DNA of 37,258 nt from Paracoccaceae bacterium (lineage in GTDB: Bacteria > Pseudomonadota > Alphaproteobacteria > Rhodobacterales > Rhodobacteraceae): the NCBI GenBank assembly GCA_007134865.1, contig SLJW01000081.1, positions 1 to 37,258 of the forward strand, read 5' to 3'. The notes below the pieces were generated by a model that was given only the letters and a program-made list of their open reading frames with translations, ran no database searches and had not been told where the DNA came from. Made by a program: the position numbers and the translations under genes. Below, in pieces: positions 24,086-32,823 of this stretch (position 1 is the first letter of the stretch; every line of letters begins with the position of its first letter).

Positions 24086-24481
24086 TCACGCGCGCGCGCG
24101 TTTTTCCAGATCTTCGGCCAGAGACTCGGCACGTGCCGCAAGCTCAGACAGCGAATCGGTGAGCGTATCGGGTACCACCGGCACCTCCACCTCGCGTGGG
24201 GCGGGTTCGGGACGAGAATGCAGCCGCGAGATCTCGTCACGCAAGCCGGCCACTTCCGCCTGCGCCGCGCGCAGGCGGTCCTCGCTTTCGGCCGTCTTGT
24301 CGGCCAGCATCAGCCCGGCCATCAACAGCATCCGCTCGGCCGGCACGCGCCCGATCTGGTTCAGGAGCGTGCGCGCCTCGGCATCGAGCATCTCGGCGGC
24401 GGCGCGCAGATACTCTTCCTCGCCGGGCTGGCAGGCGACAGTGAATTCCTTGTGGCCGATGGTGATGGTCTGATCAGCCAT
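24086..24481 (-). CDS. zapA: Cell division protein ZapA
   Basis: 131-aa FtsZ-ring associated protein. The N-terminal ZapA fold reads ITIGHKEFTVACQPGEEEYLRAAAEMLD in parts, with the typical AERMLLMAGLMLADK helix, followed by a coiled-coil C-terminus (SEDRLRAAQAEVAGLRDEISRL). ZapA tetramers cross-link FtsZ filaments at midcell. The gene overlaps the upstream coiled-coil gene by eight bases, the conserved alphaproteobacterial arrangement. The C-terminal third is acidic and low complexity. Confidence 0.92.
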   Translation of the reverse strand: MADQTITIGHKEFTVACQPGEEEYLRAAAEMLDAEARTLLNQIGRVPAERMLLMAGLMLADKTAESEDRLRAAQAEVAGLRDEISRLHSRPEPAPREVEVPVVPDTLTDSLSELAARAESLAEDLEKRARA

Positions 24482-24962
24482 TACGCTCTCCCGCCGTGAT
24501 CATGGGTTTCAACTCGCCCAGCACATCTTCCATCTCGGCCACTTCCGCTGCCCGCTCGGCGCGAAGGGCTTCAAGCTCGGCTGCCATCGAGCGATTGATG
24601 GTGCTGGGTTCGATCACCATCGCCTCGGAGCCCTCGCGCAACTGGCGATTGGCCTCGATCAGCTTGGTATTGGCCTTTTTCAGACGCAGCATCTCGAGGC
24701 TCTGCAGATCAAGCTGCTCGGTCATCCGCGCAAGCCGTCGCTCCAGCGTGGCGAAAGAGCTTTCCTGACGGTGGCGCACAGCATTGACGCGCTCGGAGAG
24801 CTGCGCATTGCGCGCGCGCTCGGCTTCGAGTTGACTGCGCAAGGTCTCTACCTCACTCGCATCGACCGGCACCTCTCGTGCCCGACCCAGCGCCTCGGCG
24901 CTGCGTGCGATCCTGTCCAATGCCCGCCCGAGCCTCTGTTCCACATCTGATATCGTGCTCAT
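24474..24962 (-). CDS. Coiled-coil protein paired with zapA (DUF4164-like)
   Basis: 162-aa predicted coiled coil from residue 8 to about 115 (VEQRLGRALDRIARSAEAL; LRSQLEAERARNAQLSERV), with a second helical stretch at the C-terminus (AAELEALRAERAAEVAEMED). No catalytic motif. Small coiled-coil genes directly upstream of zapA are conserved in alphaproteobacteria and are often labelled DUF4164; a division role is inferred from context only. The start at 24962 is preferred; the same frame runs open to 25262 but that part is Cys/Arg-rich and crosses the structured gap. Confidence 0.8.
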   Translation of the reverse strand: MSTISDVEQRLGRALDRIARSAEALGRAREVPVDASEVETLRSQLEAERARNAQLSERVNAVRHRQESSFATLERRLARMTEQLDLQSLEMLRLKKANTKLIEANRQLREGSEAMVIEPSTINRSMAAELEALRAERAAEVAEMEDVLGELKPMITAGERNG

Positions 24963-25094
24963 GCCTGTGTCGCTTTCTGCTACAAAGCTCTGCTTCTCGT
25001 TCGAGACGAATCGCCCAACCGCGCGCAGGGCGGGAAGACACGTCGGAAATCTATCCGCAAAGCGCGCATTTTCCAACATACCGGCACAGTATGC

Positions 25095-25187
25095 AGGGGC
25101 AAGCGCTGAAAATCCGCCCAGCATGCATTGGCTCATAGCAAATGGGCGGTGCCGACACACCGGAGCGCGGTGCGAATCAGCGTCCCT
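25095..25187 (+). ncRNA. Candidate structured RNA or nadK leader
   Basis: A closing stem pairs AGGG (25095-25098) with CCCT (25184-25187) and, after a 4-base bulge, GCGCTG (25103-25108) with CAGCGT (25178-25183, one G-U). Inside are hairpin CCGCCCA/TGGGCGG (25114-25149) and hairpin CACCG/CGGTG (25158-25172), making a three-way junction. The strand is assumed from the nadK direction. Confidence 0.3.
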
Positions 25188-25219
25188 CGCCTGTACCAGA
25201 CACCGCTTTAAAGCCGGTC

Positions 25220-25242
25220 GGGCGCGCCTGAAAGGCGCGCCC
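25220..25242. terminator. Strong GC hairpin upstream of nadK
   Basis: GGGCGCGCCT, loop GAA, AGGCGCGCCC: 10-bp perfect stem, followed on the plus strand by ACTTTCG. It could end a small transcript or act as attenuator 80 bases before the nadK start; the T content is low. Confidence 0.45.
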
Positions 25243-25321
25243 ACTTTCGAAAAGGCTTGCAAATCCGGACCCTTGCAGGCCAGAAAGGGCGAACCCTGCC
25301 GGCCCGCGCCAGAGAGGAGCC

Positions 25322-26083
25322 ATGCTGCCCAAACTCGCCTTCCTCGCTGGTGATGCGCCCGAGCCGCAATCGGCCCTGACAGAGTTGACCGCCCACTACC
25401 CCTGCGTGCCTGTTGGCGAGGCCGATATCATCATCGCGCTGGGGGGCGACGGGTTCATGTTGCAGACGCTTCATGCGACGCAGCACCTGGACACCCCAGT
25501 CTATGGCATGAATCGCGGGACAGTGGGATTTCTGATGAACGGCTATGGTGTCGAGGGGCTGATGGAGCGGTTGCGCGTGGCCGAACTGGCGGTGCTCAAC
25601 CCGTTGCGCATGCGCGCCACCCGCAGCGACGGCACGGTTGCCGAGGCACTGGCCATCAACGAGGTTTCCCTGCTGCGGCAGGGCGCGCAGGCGGCCAAGC
25701 TGCGGATCATTGTCGACGGCAAGGAGCGGCTGGACGAGTTGGTCTGCGATGGCGCGATGCTGAGCACGCCAGCGGGCTCGACCGCCTATAATTACTCGGC
25801 GCATGGGCCGATCCTGCCAATCAACTGCGACGTGCTGGCCCTGACCCCGGTCGCGGCTTTTCGCCCCCGCCGCTGGCGCGGCGCGCTCTTGCCCAAGGCG
25901 TCGCATGTGCGTTTTGAAGTGCTTTCGCCCGAGCGCAGACCTGTCATGGCTGACGCTGACAGCCGATCGGTGCGCAATGTGGTGCGGGTGGATATCACTT
26001 CGGCGCAGGATATCGCACATAAACTGATGTTCGATCCCGGCCATGGGCTGGAAGAACGGCTGTTGCGCGAGCAATTTGTCTGA
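25322..26083 (+). CDS. nadK: NAD kinase
   Basis: 253-aa enzyme that phosphorylates NAD to NADP. The nucleotide loop ALGGDGFML has GGDG at 41-44, the NE motif is N113/E114 in AINEVSLLR, and the conserved LSTPAGSTAYNYSAHGPI covers about 147-164. Length and order match the alphaproteobacterial type. GAGAGGAG precedes the ATG. It is monocistronic, between a possibly structured leader and a convergent DCC-family gene 51 bases downstream. Confidence 0.95.
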   Translation: MLPKLAFLAGDAPEPQSALTELTAHYPCVPVGEADIIIALGGDGFMLQTLHATQHLDTPVYGMNRGTVGFLMNGYGVEGLMERLRVAELAVLNPLRMRATRSDGTVAEALAINEVSLLRQGAQAAKLRIIVDGKERLDELVCDGAMLSTPAGSTAYNYSAHGPILPINCDVLALTPVAAFRPRRWRGALLPKASHVRFEVLSPERRPVMADADSRSVRNVVRVDITSAQDIAHKLMFDPGHGLEERLLREQFV

Positions 26084-26134
26084 ACGACCGTTTTCACTCG
26101 TTCGACAACGCGTTGCAGAGATTTTCCGATTGGC

Positions 26135-26503
26135 TCAGCCCGCGCGCGCCTCTCGCCGTTTGTGGAGCCAGTAGAGCAAGGGCGCAGCTATGCGGTTATA
26201 GCCAAACTCCGCAAGCTCACGCAGCACCGGGCGGTCGAGCAGGCGGGCGAGCCAGCGCATGCGGGGCAGTTCGCGCCACAGGATCAGGAAGGCCGGGAAA
26301 CCCGACAGGATTTTCCCGTCACGCCGCGCATGAAAACGCCGCGTCGCCTGTTCCGATGTCAGGCCCCAATCAGCCGTATCGGTCTGGTGCAGGTCGATGA
26401 AGCGCAACGGTGCATCCGCGTCTTCGGCCTGTCTACGATAGGCCGCAATTTCGGCGGAGCAGATCGGGCAACGCCCGTTATAGAGAATTTCAATCTTTGC
26501 CAT
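26135..26503 (-). CDS. DCC family (DUF393) thiol-disulfide oxidoreductase-like protein
   Basis: 122-aa thioredoxin-like protein. The N-terminal YNGRCPICSAEI carries the family CxxC (C12, C15), here NGRCPIC in place of the common DGxCPxC. The segment RFHARRDGKILSGFPAFLILWRELP matches the family body. It lies 30 bases after the alkane-monooxygenase-like gene on the same strand, so it is probably cotranscribed. The substrate is unknown. Confidence 0.88.
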   Translation of the reverse strand: MAKIEILYNGRCPICSAEIAAYRRQAEDADAPLRFIDLHQTDTADWGLTSEQATRRFHARRDGKILSGFPAFLILWRELPRMRWLARLLDRPVLRELAEFGYNRIAAPLLYWLHKRREARAG

Positions 26504-26533
26504 AACGGGCCAAATAGCGCCCTCCGCGAAGCG

Positions 26534-27673
26534 TCAAGAGGCCCCGCGCGGCAGTGGAGTGGCGTGATTGGTGTAGTCGGTCCAATCCTCGATATCGGGG
26601 TAGAATTGCCGCCGCCAGGCGCGCACCTTGGGGTTCATGTAGCGCCGGAAGAGCGGTGGGCACATGGCGAGCGTGGTCAATGCCGGGTAGCCGAAGGGCA
26701 GTTGCGGGGCCTCGGTCTCGTCATAGGTCTGCAAGAGCGGAAAGCGCCGGTCGGGCTTGTAATGGTGGTCGGAATGGCGCTGCAGGTTGATCATCAGCCA
26801 GTTTGACGCCTTGTGCGACGCGTTCCAGCTATGATGCGGGCGGACGGGCTCATATTTGCCATCTCCCAAATAGCGCCGCGTCAGCCCGTAATGTTCGATG
26901 TAATTCGTCAGTTCCAGATGCCAGAAGGCCACGGCCGCTTGCCAGACGAACAGCACCAGCCCCCACAATCCGCCAATCGCCAGCGCCAGCGCGAGGCAGA
27001 CGAGTTGCAACACGGCAAAGCGCCAGAACGGGTTTGAGCGGTGCCACCATGGCAGACCCTTGCGTTTCAGCATGGCCGCTTCGGCGCGGAAGGCCGAGGG
27101 CGGGCAGTCGCGCAGCACGCGGAAGAAATAGCTGATGAAGCCTTCGTTGTAGCGGGCTGTCACCGGGTCGCGCGGGGTGCCGACATAGCGGTGATGAACC
27201 TGCAAATGTTCGGAGCGGAAATGCGAGTAGAGCACGGTCGCCAGCAGCAGATCGGCGAGCCAGCGCTCAAGCGGGGGCTTCTGGTGCATCAACTCATGCG
27301 CGTAGACGATCCCGATCACACCGGTCATCACCCCCAGCCCGAAAGCGACGCCCAGATCCTCATACCATGTATGGCCCGCGGCCTGCGTAAGATACCAGAG
27401 CACACCGAAGATGGTAACGAACTGGATCGGGAACCAGACCATCGTGATCAGCCGATACCAGAACAGCGCGGTCACAGGGGTTTCGGTTTGCGGGTTGTCC
27501 GTGTCCAGCCCGGTCACGAAATCGATCAGCGTGAAGGCCCACCAGCCATAAGCCACGGCCAGCATGAACCACCAGCCCCCCCAGAGCGCCGAGAGCCAGA
27601 CCATCGGCACGAAGCCGAGCGAGACCCAGAAGGGCACGGCAGAGGAAAACCGGAGTAACTGCTCAGGGGTCAT
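26534..27673 (-). CDS. alkB: AlkB-type alkane 1-monooxygenase (membrane di-iron)
   Basis: 379-aa integral membrane hydroxylase. All four diagnostic boxes are present: HELMHQK (126-132), EHLQVHHRYVGTPRDP (155-170), NYIEHYGL (257-264) and LQRHSDHHYKPDR (297-309). About six hydrophobic segments surround them. The set is diagnostic of AlkB rather than general fatty acid desaturases. AlkB needs rubredoxin and rubredoxin reductase, neither of which is visible in the window. The start at 27673 is an ATG without a strong ribosome site; the upstream in-frame sequence is Arg-rich and excluded. It lies in the apparent mutY-gloA-alkB-DCC run. The natural substrate could be alkanes or another hydrocarbon. 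Confidence 0.92.
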   Translation of the reverse strand: MTPEQLLRFSSAVPFWVSLGFVPMVWLSALWGGWWFMLAVAYGWWAFTLIDFVTGLDTDNPQTETPVTALFWYRLITMVWFPIQFVTIFGVLWYLTQAAGHTWYEDLGVAFGLGVMTGVIGIVYAHELMHQKPPLERWLADLLLATVLYSHFRSEHLQVHHRYVGTPRDPVTARYNEGFISYFFRVLRDCPPSAFRAEAAMLKRKGLPWWHRSNPFWRFAVLQLVCLALALAIGGLWGLVLFVWQAAVAFWHLELTNYIEHYGLTRRYLGDGKYEPVRPHHSWNASHKASNWLMINLQRHSDHHYKPDRRFPLLQTYDETEAPQLPFGYPALTTLAMCPPLFRRYMNPKVRAWRRQFYPDIEDWTDYTNHATPLPRGAS

Positions 27674-27753
27674 GGCGGGCGCTCTTCTTGGCGTTTCGCG
27701 AAAGAGTATAGCCCAATTCGCGCGCCCTGACAGCCCTGCCCGCCTGCGACAGA

Positions 27754-28254
27754 TCAGACCTTGTTTTGCCCGACCAACCCCTCCATGAGCGAGGGTTGCA
27801 CGACCTCGATCCAATAGCCATCCGGGTCGAGGATGAAAGCGATCTCCTTCATGCCACCCTCGCCCAGCCGCTTCTGGAAGCGCACCCCCATGGCCTCGAA
27901 CCGCGCGCAGGCGGCTGCGATATCGGGCACGGCGATGCAGATATGGCCGAAGCCCTTGGGCTCGGAATTCCCCGAATGCATGGTGCTGTCATCATCCTCG
28001 CTGCCCCAGTTATGGGTCAGCTCCAGCAGCCCCGCACGGCTGAAGGTCTGCGACAGAGAACCATCGGCGCAGTCAGCATGGCCACGCGGTTGCAGGAAAT
28101 AGAGCGAGAAACGGGCCTGATCGAAATCAAGCTGCGTGACGAGGCGAAAGCCCAGCACATTCTGGTAGAAGTCAAGCGAGCGCTTGGGGTCCTTGATGCG
28201 CAGCATGGTATGGGTGAGCACGAAATCATTGGTCGCAGTCAGGTCGTTTTCCAT
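27754..28254 (-). CDS. gloA: Lactoylglutathione lyase (glyoxalase I)
   Basis: 166-aa metal enzyme that isomerises the methylglyoxal-glutathione hemithioacetal. The four metal ligands are visible as H15 (LTHTMLRI), E78 (LLELTHNWG), H104 (GFGHICIAV) and E150 (GYWIEVVQP). LDFYQNVLGF and FILDPDGYWIE are family hallmarks. The start has a near-perfect Shine-Dalgarno (TAAGGAGGT) that contains the mutY stop region, nine bases apart, so translation is coupled to mutY. Confidence 0.95.
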   Translation of the reverse strand: MENDLTATNDFVLTHTMLRIKDPKRSLDFYQNVLGFRLVTQLDFDQARFSLYFLQPRGHADCADGSLSQTFSRAGLLELTHNWGSEDDDSTMHSGNSEPKGFGHICIAVPDIAAACARFEAMGVRFQKRLGEGGMKEIAFILDPDGYWIEVVQPSLMEGLVGQNKV

Positions 28255-28263
28255 GAAACCTCC

Positions 28264-29313
28264 TTATAGCGGGGTGAAGTGATGGGCCGCCAGCGCATGC
28301 GCCTTGCGCATCAGCGTCGGTAATTGGGCGGGGTCGAACTCCTCCGCCGCGATGAAATGCCCCTCTGTGGCGAGCGGCAGGCGCGCGACGCGCAGGCTCA
28401 GGCGCAGGTGGAAATGGGTGAAGGTATGGCGCACTTCTGCGCCTGCATCCTGCCAGTCAGCGGGGATCGGCGGGGCCTCGACCGGCGCCGCTTCGCGCCA
28501 GTCAGTGCCGGGCCAGCCCAGCGTTCCGCCCAGAAGTCCCCGGTCGGGCCGGCGCTCCATCAGCCATGCCCCATCGGCGCGCTGGCCGATATAGGCGATG
28601 CCGAAGCGCACGGGCTTGGCGGCCTTGCGGGTTTTCTGCGGCAGGCGCGTGGCCGTGCCGGCCGCGCGCGCAGTGCAAGGCACGCGCAGCGGGCAGATGC
28701 CGCAGGCGGGGTTTCGCGGCGTGCAGATGGTGGCGCCAAGGTCCATGACCGCCTGCGCGTAATCACCGGGGCGCATCTGGGGCGTCAGCCGGGCCGCATG
28801 GTCGATAAGGATCGGCTTGGCAGCAGGCAGGGGCGTGTGCTCGTCAAAGAGCCGCGCCATGACGCGCTCGACATTGCCATCGACCACTGTCTCGGGCGCG
28901 TCAAAGGCAATCGCGGCAATGGCCGAGGCCGTGTAGGGGCCAATGCCGGGCAATTCCATAAGCTCCGCGCGCGTCCGGGGAAACCCGCCCATCGCCGCAA
29001 CCGCCCGCGCGCAACGCATCAAGTTGCGCGCGCGGGCGTAATATCCAAGCCCGGCCCATTCCGCCATCACCTCGGCGTCATCCGCCGCCGCCAGCGCCTC
29101 GACAGTCGGCCAGCGCGCAGTGAAACGCTCGAAATAGCCCTTTACGGCGGCCACTGTGGTCTGTTGCAACATCACCTCTGACAGCCACACTCGGTAAGGG
29201 CCCGCACGCGCCCCGCTCTGTGGCGGCACCCGCCACGGCAGCATCCGCGCATGGCGGTCATACCATTCCAGAAGCAGCGGCGCGATCTCGGCAGGGGCAG
29301 CAGTGTCACGCAT
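28264..29313 (-). CDS. mutY: A/G-specific adenine glycosylase MutY
   Basis: 349-aa base-excision repair enzyme removing A opposite 8-oxoguanine. Catalytic Glu E46 is in WLSEVMLQQT and the HhH motif LPGIGPYTASAIAAIAF leads to D145 in VVDGNVERV. The [4Fe-4S] cluster cysteines are C197, C204, C207 and C213 with the expected 6-2-5 spacing. The C-terminal NUDIX-like 8-oxoG recognition domain includes RRPDRGLLGGTLGWPG and FTHFHL. AGGAT precedes the ATG. It diverges from the DUF721 gene across 97 bases. Confidence 0.96.
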   Translation of the reverse strand: MRDTAAPAEIAPLLLEWYDRHARMLPWRVPPQSGARAGPYRVWLSEVMLQQTTVAAVKGYFERFTARWPTVEALAAADDAEVMAEWAGLGYYARARNLMRCARAVAAMGGFPRTRAELMELPGIGPYTASAIAAIAFDAPETVVDGNVERVMARLFDEHTPLPAAKPILIDHAARLTPQMRPGDYAQAVMDLGATICTPRNPACGICPLRVPCTARAAGTATRLPQKTRKAAKPVRFGIAYIGQRADGAWLMERRPDRGLLGGTLGWPGTDWREAAPVEAPPIPADWQDAGAEVRHTFTHFHLRLSLRVARLPLATEGHFIAAEEFDPAQLPTLMRKAHALAAHHFTPL

Positions 29314-29410
29314 GATTTATCCTGAGATCTTTCGAAACATCACCCTCGCCTCTGGCGCTCGATCCATGAGAGGGTAAACTGATGGTCAGCACCTGCAAGG
29401 GATGATCGGC

Positions 29411-29959
29411 ATGACGCGCAAATCCCCACGACCCGAGGCCACGACCCGCCGGAAACGCGGTTTCGAGGGGGCAGGCAAGCTCGTCTCGGGCCAGATTCGC
29501 AAGGCGGGCGAGGCGCGTGGCTTTGCTGTCTCGCGCGTGTTGACCCATTGGCCCGAGATTGCGGGCCGTGAGATCGCTGCGCAATGCCGCCCGGTGCGGA
29601 TCAGCTACGGCAAGGGCGGCATGGGGGCCACGCTCACGCTTCTGACCACAGGCGCCGCAGGTCCGATGCTGCAGATGCAACTCCCGGCGCTGCGCGAAAA
29701 GGTCAACGCCTGCTACGGCTATAACGCGATTGCGCGCATAACCCTGACCCAGACTGCGCCCATGGGCTTTGCCGAGGGGCAGGCGCAATTCGCGCCTGCC
29801 CCTCGTGCCAAACACCCCAAGGCCCCTGCACCCGAAATACGCCAGCGCGCACAGGGCGTGACACGCGGCATAGAGGATGACAGCTTGCGCGCGGCCCTTG
29901 AACGTCTGGCCGGGAATGTCCTATCCAAGGCACAGAATTCGAAAGGAACGCCCACATGA
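29411..29959 (+). CDS. DUF721 (DciA-like) family protein
   Basis: 182-aa protein. The core FAVSRVLTHWPEIAGREIAAQCRPVRIS and NACYGYNAIARI stretches mark DUF721; the family includes DciA, a loader of replicative helicase, but the long alphaproteobacterial version is not characterised. The basic N-terminus (MTRKSPRPEATTRRKRGF) suits nucleic acid binding. The second ATG (29411) is chosen since AAGGG lies nine bases before it; an ATG at 29402 is the alternative. The last four bases overlap the DsbA-like gene (ATGA). Confidence 0.82.
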   Translation: MTRKSPRPEATTRRKRGFEGAGKLVSGQIRKAGEARGFAVSRVLTHWPEIAGREIAAQCRPVRISYGKGGMGATLTLLTTGAAGPMLQMQLPALREKVNACYGYNAIARITLTQTAPMGFAEGQAQFAPAPRAKHPKAPAPEIRQRAQGVTRGIEDDSLRAALERLAGNVLSKAQNSKGTPT

Positions 29960-30615
29960 ACAGATTTCTTCTGCCCGCCATAGCCCTTGTCGCGGCACTC
30001 GGGGCGGCAGGATGGTGGTTCACCAATCAGCAGGGCGACACACCTGCCACTGTGGCCACAGTCACCGCGGATGGGGCGCTCCATACGCCCCAACCGCTCG
30101 ACTTTCCGCTGGGCAACCTGGATGCGCCAGTGACCGTCATCGAATACTCCTCGCTGACCTGCCCGCATTGCGCGACTTTCAATCAGGGTGTTTTCCGGCA
30201 GATCGAGGAAGAGTTCATCGACACCGGGCGCATCCTCTATATCAAGCGCGAAGTCTATTTCGACCGGCCCGGCCTCTGGGCGTCGATGGTGGCCCGGTGC
30301 GGTGGTGGCGAGCGCTATCATGGCATGCTCGATCTGATTTATCAGACCCAGGACCATTGGGCGGGCACCAATGACCCGGCCGAGATCGCCAACCGCCTGC
30401 GCCGTCTCGGCCGTCAGGCCGGGATGAGCGACGAGCAGGTGAATGCTTGCCTTGAGGATGGCGAGAAAGCGCTGGAGCTGACCGAGTTCTATCAGATCAA
30501 TGCCGAAGCCGATAATATCAGATCAACGCCGAGTTTCGTGATCAATGGCACGCTCTATTCTAACATGTCCTTTGCGGATTTCTCGCGCATCCTGAACGAA
30601 AAACTGGAAAGCTGA
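29956..30615 (+). CDS. DsbA-family periplasmic thiol-disulfide oxidoreductase
   Basis: 219-aa protein with an N-terminal signal/anchor (hydrophobic residues 4-22). The active site is C69-P-H-C72 in SLTCPHCATF, and the cis-Pro loop STPSFVINGTL is near residues 191-201. The insert between is helical as in DsbA. CPHC is typical of DsbA and the short DsbA/DsbG-like 'thioredoxin_4' group. It is cotranscribed with DUF721 by overlap. It could oxidise exported cysteines such as those of the outer membrane protein at 19838-20566, which is inference only. Confidence 0.92.
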   Translation: MNRFLLPAIALVAALGAAGWWFTNQQGDTPATVATVTADGALHTPQPLDFPLGNLDAPVTVIEYSSLTCPHCATFNQGVFRQIEEEFIDTGRILYIKREVYFDRPGLWASMVARCGGGERYHGMLDLIYQTQDHWAGTNDPAEIANRLRRLGRQAGMSDEQVNACLEDGEKALELTEFYQINAEADNIRSTPSFVINGTLYSNMSFADFSRILNEKLES

Positions 30616-30620
30616 GCAAG

Positions 30621-31739
30621 ATGAAAGGCCCGCTTGACGGCTTGCGCGTGGTCGAACTCGCGCGCATTCTGGCCGGCCCATGGGCCGGGCAGGTCCTTGC
30701 TGATCTTGGTGCCGAGGTGATCAAGGTCGAATCGCCCGAGGGCGATGACACCCGCCGCTGGGGCCCGCCTTTCATCGACCGCGAGGGCACGCCGGAGGCC
30801 GCGTATTTCCACGCCACCAATCGCGGCAAATCCTCGGTCACGGCCGATTTCCGCACCGATGCGGGGCTCGCAAAGACCCGGGCGCTGATCGCAGATGCGG
30901 ATATCGTGATCGAGAATTTCAAGCTCGGGGGGCTTGCGAAATTCGGCCTCGACTATGCCAGCCTCGCCCCCGATCACCCGAAGCTCATCTACTGCTCGAT
31001 CACAGGCTTTGGTCAGACCGGGCCGTATGCGCATCGGGCCGGGTATGATTACATCATCCAGGGCATGTCGGGGCTGATGTCGGTGACAGGGCCAGCCGAT
31101 GGCATGCCGCACAAGGTCGGCGTGGCGGTGACGGATATCATCACCGGCATCTATGCGAGCACCGCCATTCTGGCAGCCCTACAGGCGCGGCATGTGACCG
31201 GGCGCGGGCAGCATATCGACATGGCGCTGATGGATTGCGCGGTCGCGATCATGGCCAATCAGGCGATGAACTATCTCGCGACCGGTTCGGCACCAGGGCG
31301 GCTGGGCAATTTCCACCCCAATCTCGCGCCCTACCAGGTCGTGCCCTGTACAGACGGCCATATCATCATCGCAACCGGCAATGACGGGCAGTATAAGCGG
31401 CTCTGCGGCGTGCTGGGTTGTGACGAACTGGCCCGCCACCCCGATTACCTGACCAATGCCGCGCGGGTCGCCAATCGCACCGCGCTATCGGACCTGATCT
31501 GCGCGCGCACGAGTGCATGGGACATGGCCGCGCTGCTGACCGCCTGCGAGGCGGCAGGCGTGCCTGCCGGGCCGATCAATGACATGGCGCAGGTCTTTGC
31601 CGATCCGCAGGTGGTTGCGCGCGGGCTGGAGTTGCAGATGGGCGGGCTCAAGGGCGTGCGCTCACCGTTCAACTTCTCCGAACCCTACCCCCGGCCCGAC
31701 CACCCCGCCCCAAAGCTCGGCCAGAACGACCCAAGCTGA
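30621..31739 (+). CDS. CaiB/BaiF family CoA transferase
   Basis: 372-aa class III CoA transferase. The start LDGLRVVELARILAGPWAGQ and the GAEVIKVESPEGDDTRRWGPP strand are typical; RGKSSVTADF and ENFKLGGLAKFGLDY follow. The predicted nucleophilic Asp is D172 in AVTDIITGIYAS. The C-terminal domain (VPAGPINDMAQVFADPQV) is complete. These enzymes move CoA between carboxylic acids; the acid is not identifiable here. It begins five bases after the DsbA-like gene but is probably functionally unrelated to it. Confidence 0.9.
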   Translation: MKGPLDGLRVVELARILAGPWAGQVLADLGAEVIKVESPEGDDTRRWGPPFIDREGTPEAAYFHATNRGKSSVTADFRTDAGLAKTRALIADADIVIENFKLGGLAKFGLDYASLAPDHPKLIYCSITGFGQTGPYAHRAGYDYIIQGMSGLMSVTGPADGMPHKVGVAVTDIITGIYASTAILAALQARHVTGRGQHIDMALMDCAVAIMANQAMNYLATGSAPGRLGNFHPNLAPYQVVPCTDGHIIIATGNDGQYKRLCGVLGCDELARHPDYLTNAARVANRTALSDLICARTSAWDMAALLTACEAAGVPAGPINDMAQVFADPQVVARGLELQMGGLKGVRSPFNFSEPYPRPDHPAPKLGQNDPS

Positions 31740-31747
31740 CCCCACCG

Positions 31748-31806
31748 CCCGCGGCACAGCCCGCGGGCCGCAGGTCCCGCGCGGGCCGCGGGGGCTCGAT
31801 GCCCCC
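31748..31806. terminator. GC hairpin cluster between the convergent CoA transferase and lpxK genes
   Basis: CCCGCGG-CACAGC-CCGCGGG (31748-31767) and GGGGGC-TCGAT-GCCCCC (31790-31806), with another GC-rich inverted stretch between. Two strong stems fill the 82-base convergent gap; no T-tract on either side. Bidirectional termination is likely from position. Confidence 0.5.
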
Positions 31807-31821
31807 AAGGCCCGCCCCCGC

Positions 31822-32823
31822 TCACGCAGAACGCGCGTCGAGAATTTCGCGCAGCTTGTCTTCAACACGCTGCGGCTGCGAAAACTCCAGCCGGACAGGC
31901 AGGGTCAGCACCTTGGCCCGGAACCGACCGGGCAGGCGCACGGCATCCTTCTCGGTCGTCACCAATTGTGCGCCCAACGCCTTGGCCTCGAACTCAAGCC
32001 GCGCCATGAGTGCGTCGGTCAGCGGCTGGTGATCGCTCAGCGCCTCTGCACGCAGCAGATCCACCCCCTCGGCGCGCAGCGTCGCAAAGAATTTCTCCGG
32101 CCGCCCGATCCCGGCAAAGGCCAGCACTCTCAGCCCGCGCCAGTTCATCCCCATGGCCAGCGGGTGTAACGCGCCCTCGATCAACGGTACGCCGCCCAGG
32201 TCCGAGCGCGCGCGAAACCCCGCAAGCTGGGACTCACTTCCGATGCTCAGCACCATATCCGCCCGCGCCAGCCCCGCCGCGACCGGCTCGCGCAACGGCC
32301 CGGCAGGCAGGCAGCGGCCATTGCCGAAACCCACCCCGGCATCGACCACCACCAGTGACAAATCCTTCACAAGCGCAGGGCTCTGAAAGCCGTCATCCAT
32401 CACCAGCACATCCGCCCCCGCCGCAACGGCGGCCCGCGCGCCATCGGCCCTGTCGCGCGCCACCCAGACCGGAGCAAAGGCGGCCATCAGCAGCGGCTCA
32501 TCGCCCACGTCATCCGCGCCATGCTGCCGCTCTTGCACCTGCACGGGTCCAATGATCCGCCCGCCATAACCGCGCGAGAGCACATGCGGACGCGCGCCCA
32601 GCGCCTGCAGCATCTGTACCAACGCGATCACGGTCGGAGTCTTGCCCGTGCCACCGGCATTGAGATTGCCCACGCAGATTACCGGCACCGGCGCGCGCCA
32701 GCCCCCCCCACGCGCCACCCGCCGTGCCGTTACTGCAGCATAAAGCGCACCGAAGGGAGCCAGCACCCGCGCGGCCAGCGTGGGTGCCTCGGGCGGTGTG
32801 AACCAGAAGCCCGGCGCGCGCAT
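31822..32823 (-). CDS. lpxK: Tetraacyldisaccharide 4'-kinase LpxK
   Basis: 333-aa inner-membrane-associated kinase phosphorylating the 4' position of the lipid A precursor. The P-loop [18 protein letters not shown] spans about 48-65, LSRGYGG and GDEPLLMA follow, and DDGFQSP is the conserved catalytic region. [13 protein letters not shown] is typical. The N-terminus [25 protein letters not shown] is the membrane helix. Its ATG overlaps the stop of the waaA-like gene by one base. Confidence 0.95.
   Translation of the reverse strand: MRAPGFWFTPPEAPTLAARVLAPFGALYAAVTARRVARGGGWRAPVPVICVGNLNAGGTGKTPTVIALVQMLQALGARPHVLSRGYGGRIIGPVQVQERQHGADDVGDEPLLMAAFAPVWVARDRADGARAAVAAGADVLVMDDGFQSPALVKDLSLVVVDAGVGFGNGRCLPAGPLREPVAAGLARADMVLSIGSESQLAGFRARSDLGGVPLIEGALHPLAMGMNWRGLRVLAFAGIGRPEKFFATLRAEGVDLLRAEALSDHQPLTDALMARLEFEAKALGAQLVTTEKDAVRLPGRFRAKVLTLPVRLEFSQPQRVEDKLREILDARSA

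Larger units (their letters stand above)
24963..25321. other. 359-base gap between the zapA partner gene and nadK
   Basis: Divergent intergenic region. Its right half contains a multi-stem structure (25095-25187) and a 10-bp GC hairpin (25220-25242). The left half must hold the promoter of the zapA operon, but I see no convincing hexamer pair. No tRNA or SRP RNA signature. 6S RNA is linked to zapA in many proteobacteria but I could not match this sequence to it. Confidence 0.5.

Noticed and set aside
24963-25262. Upstream extension of the zapA partner gene
   Set aside because: Composition changes sharply to Cys/Arg-rich sequence and crosses the strong hairpins; the ATG at 24962 starts the coiled coil.
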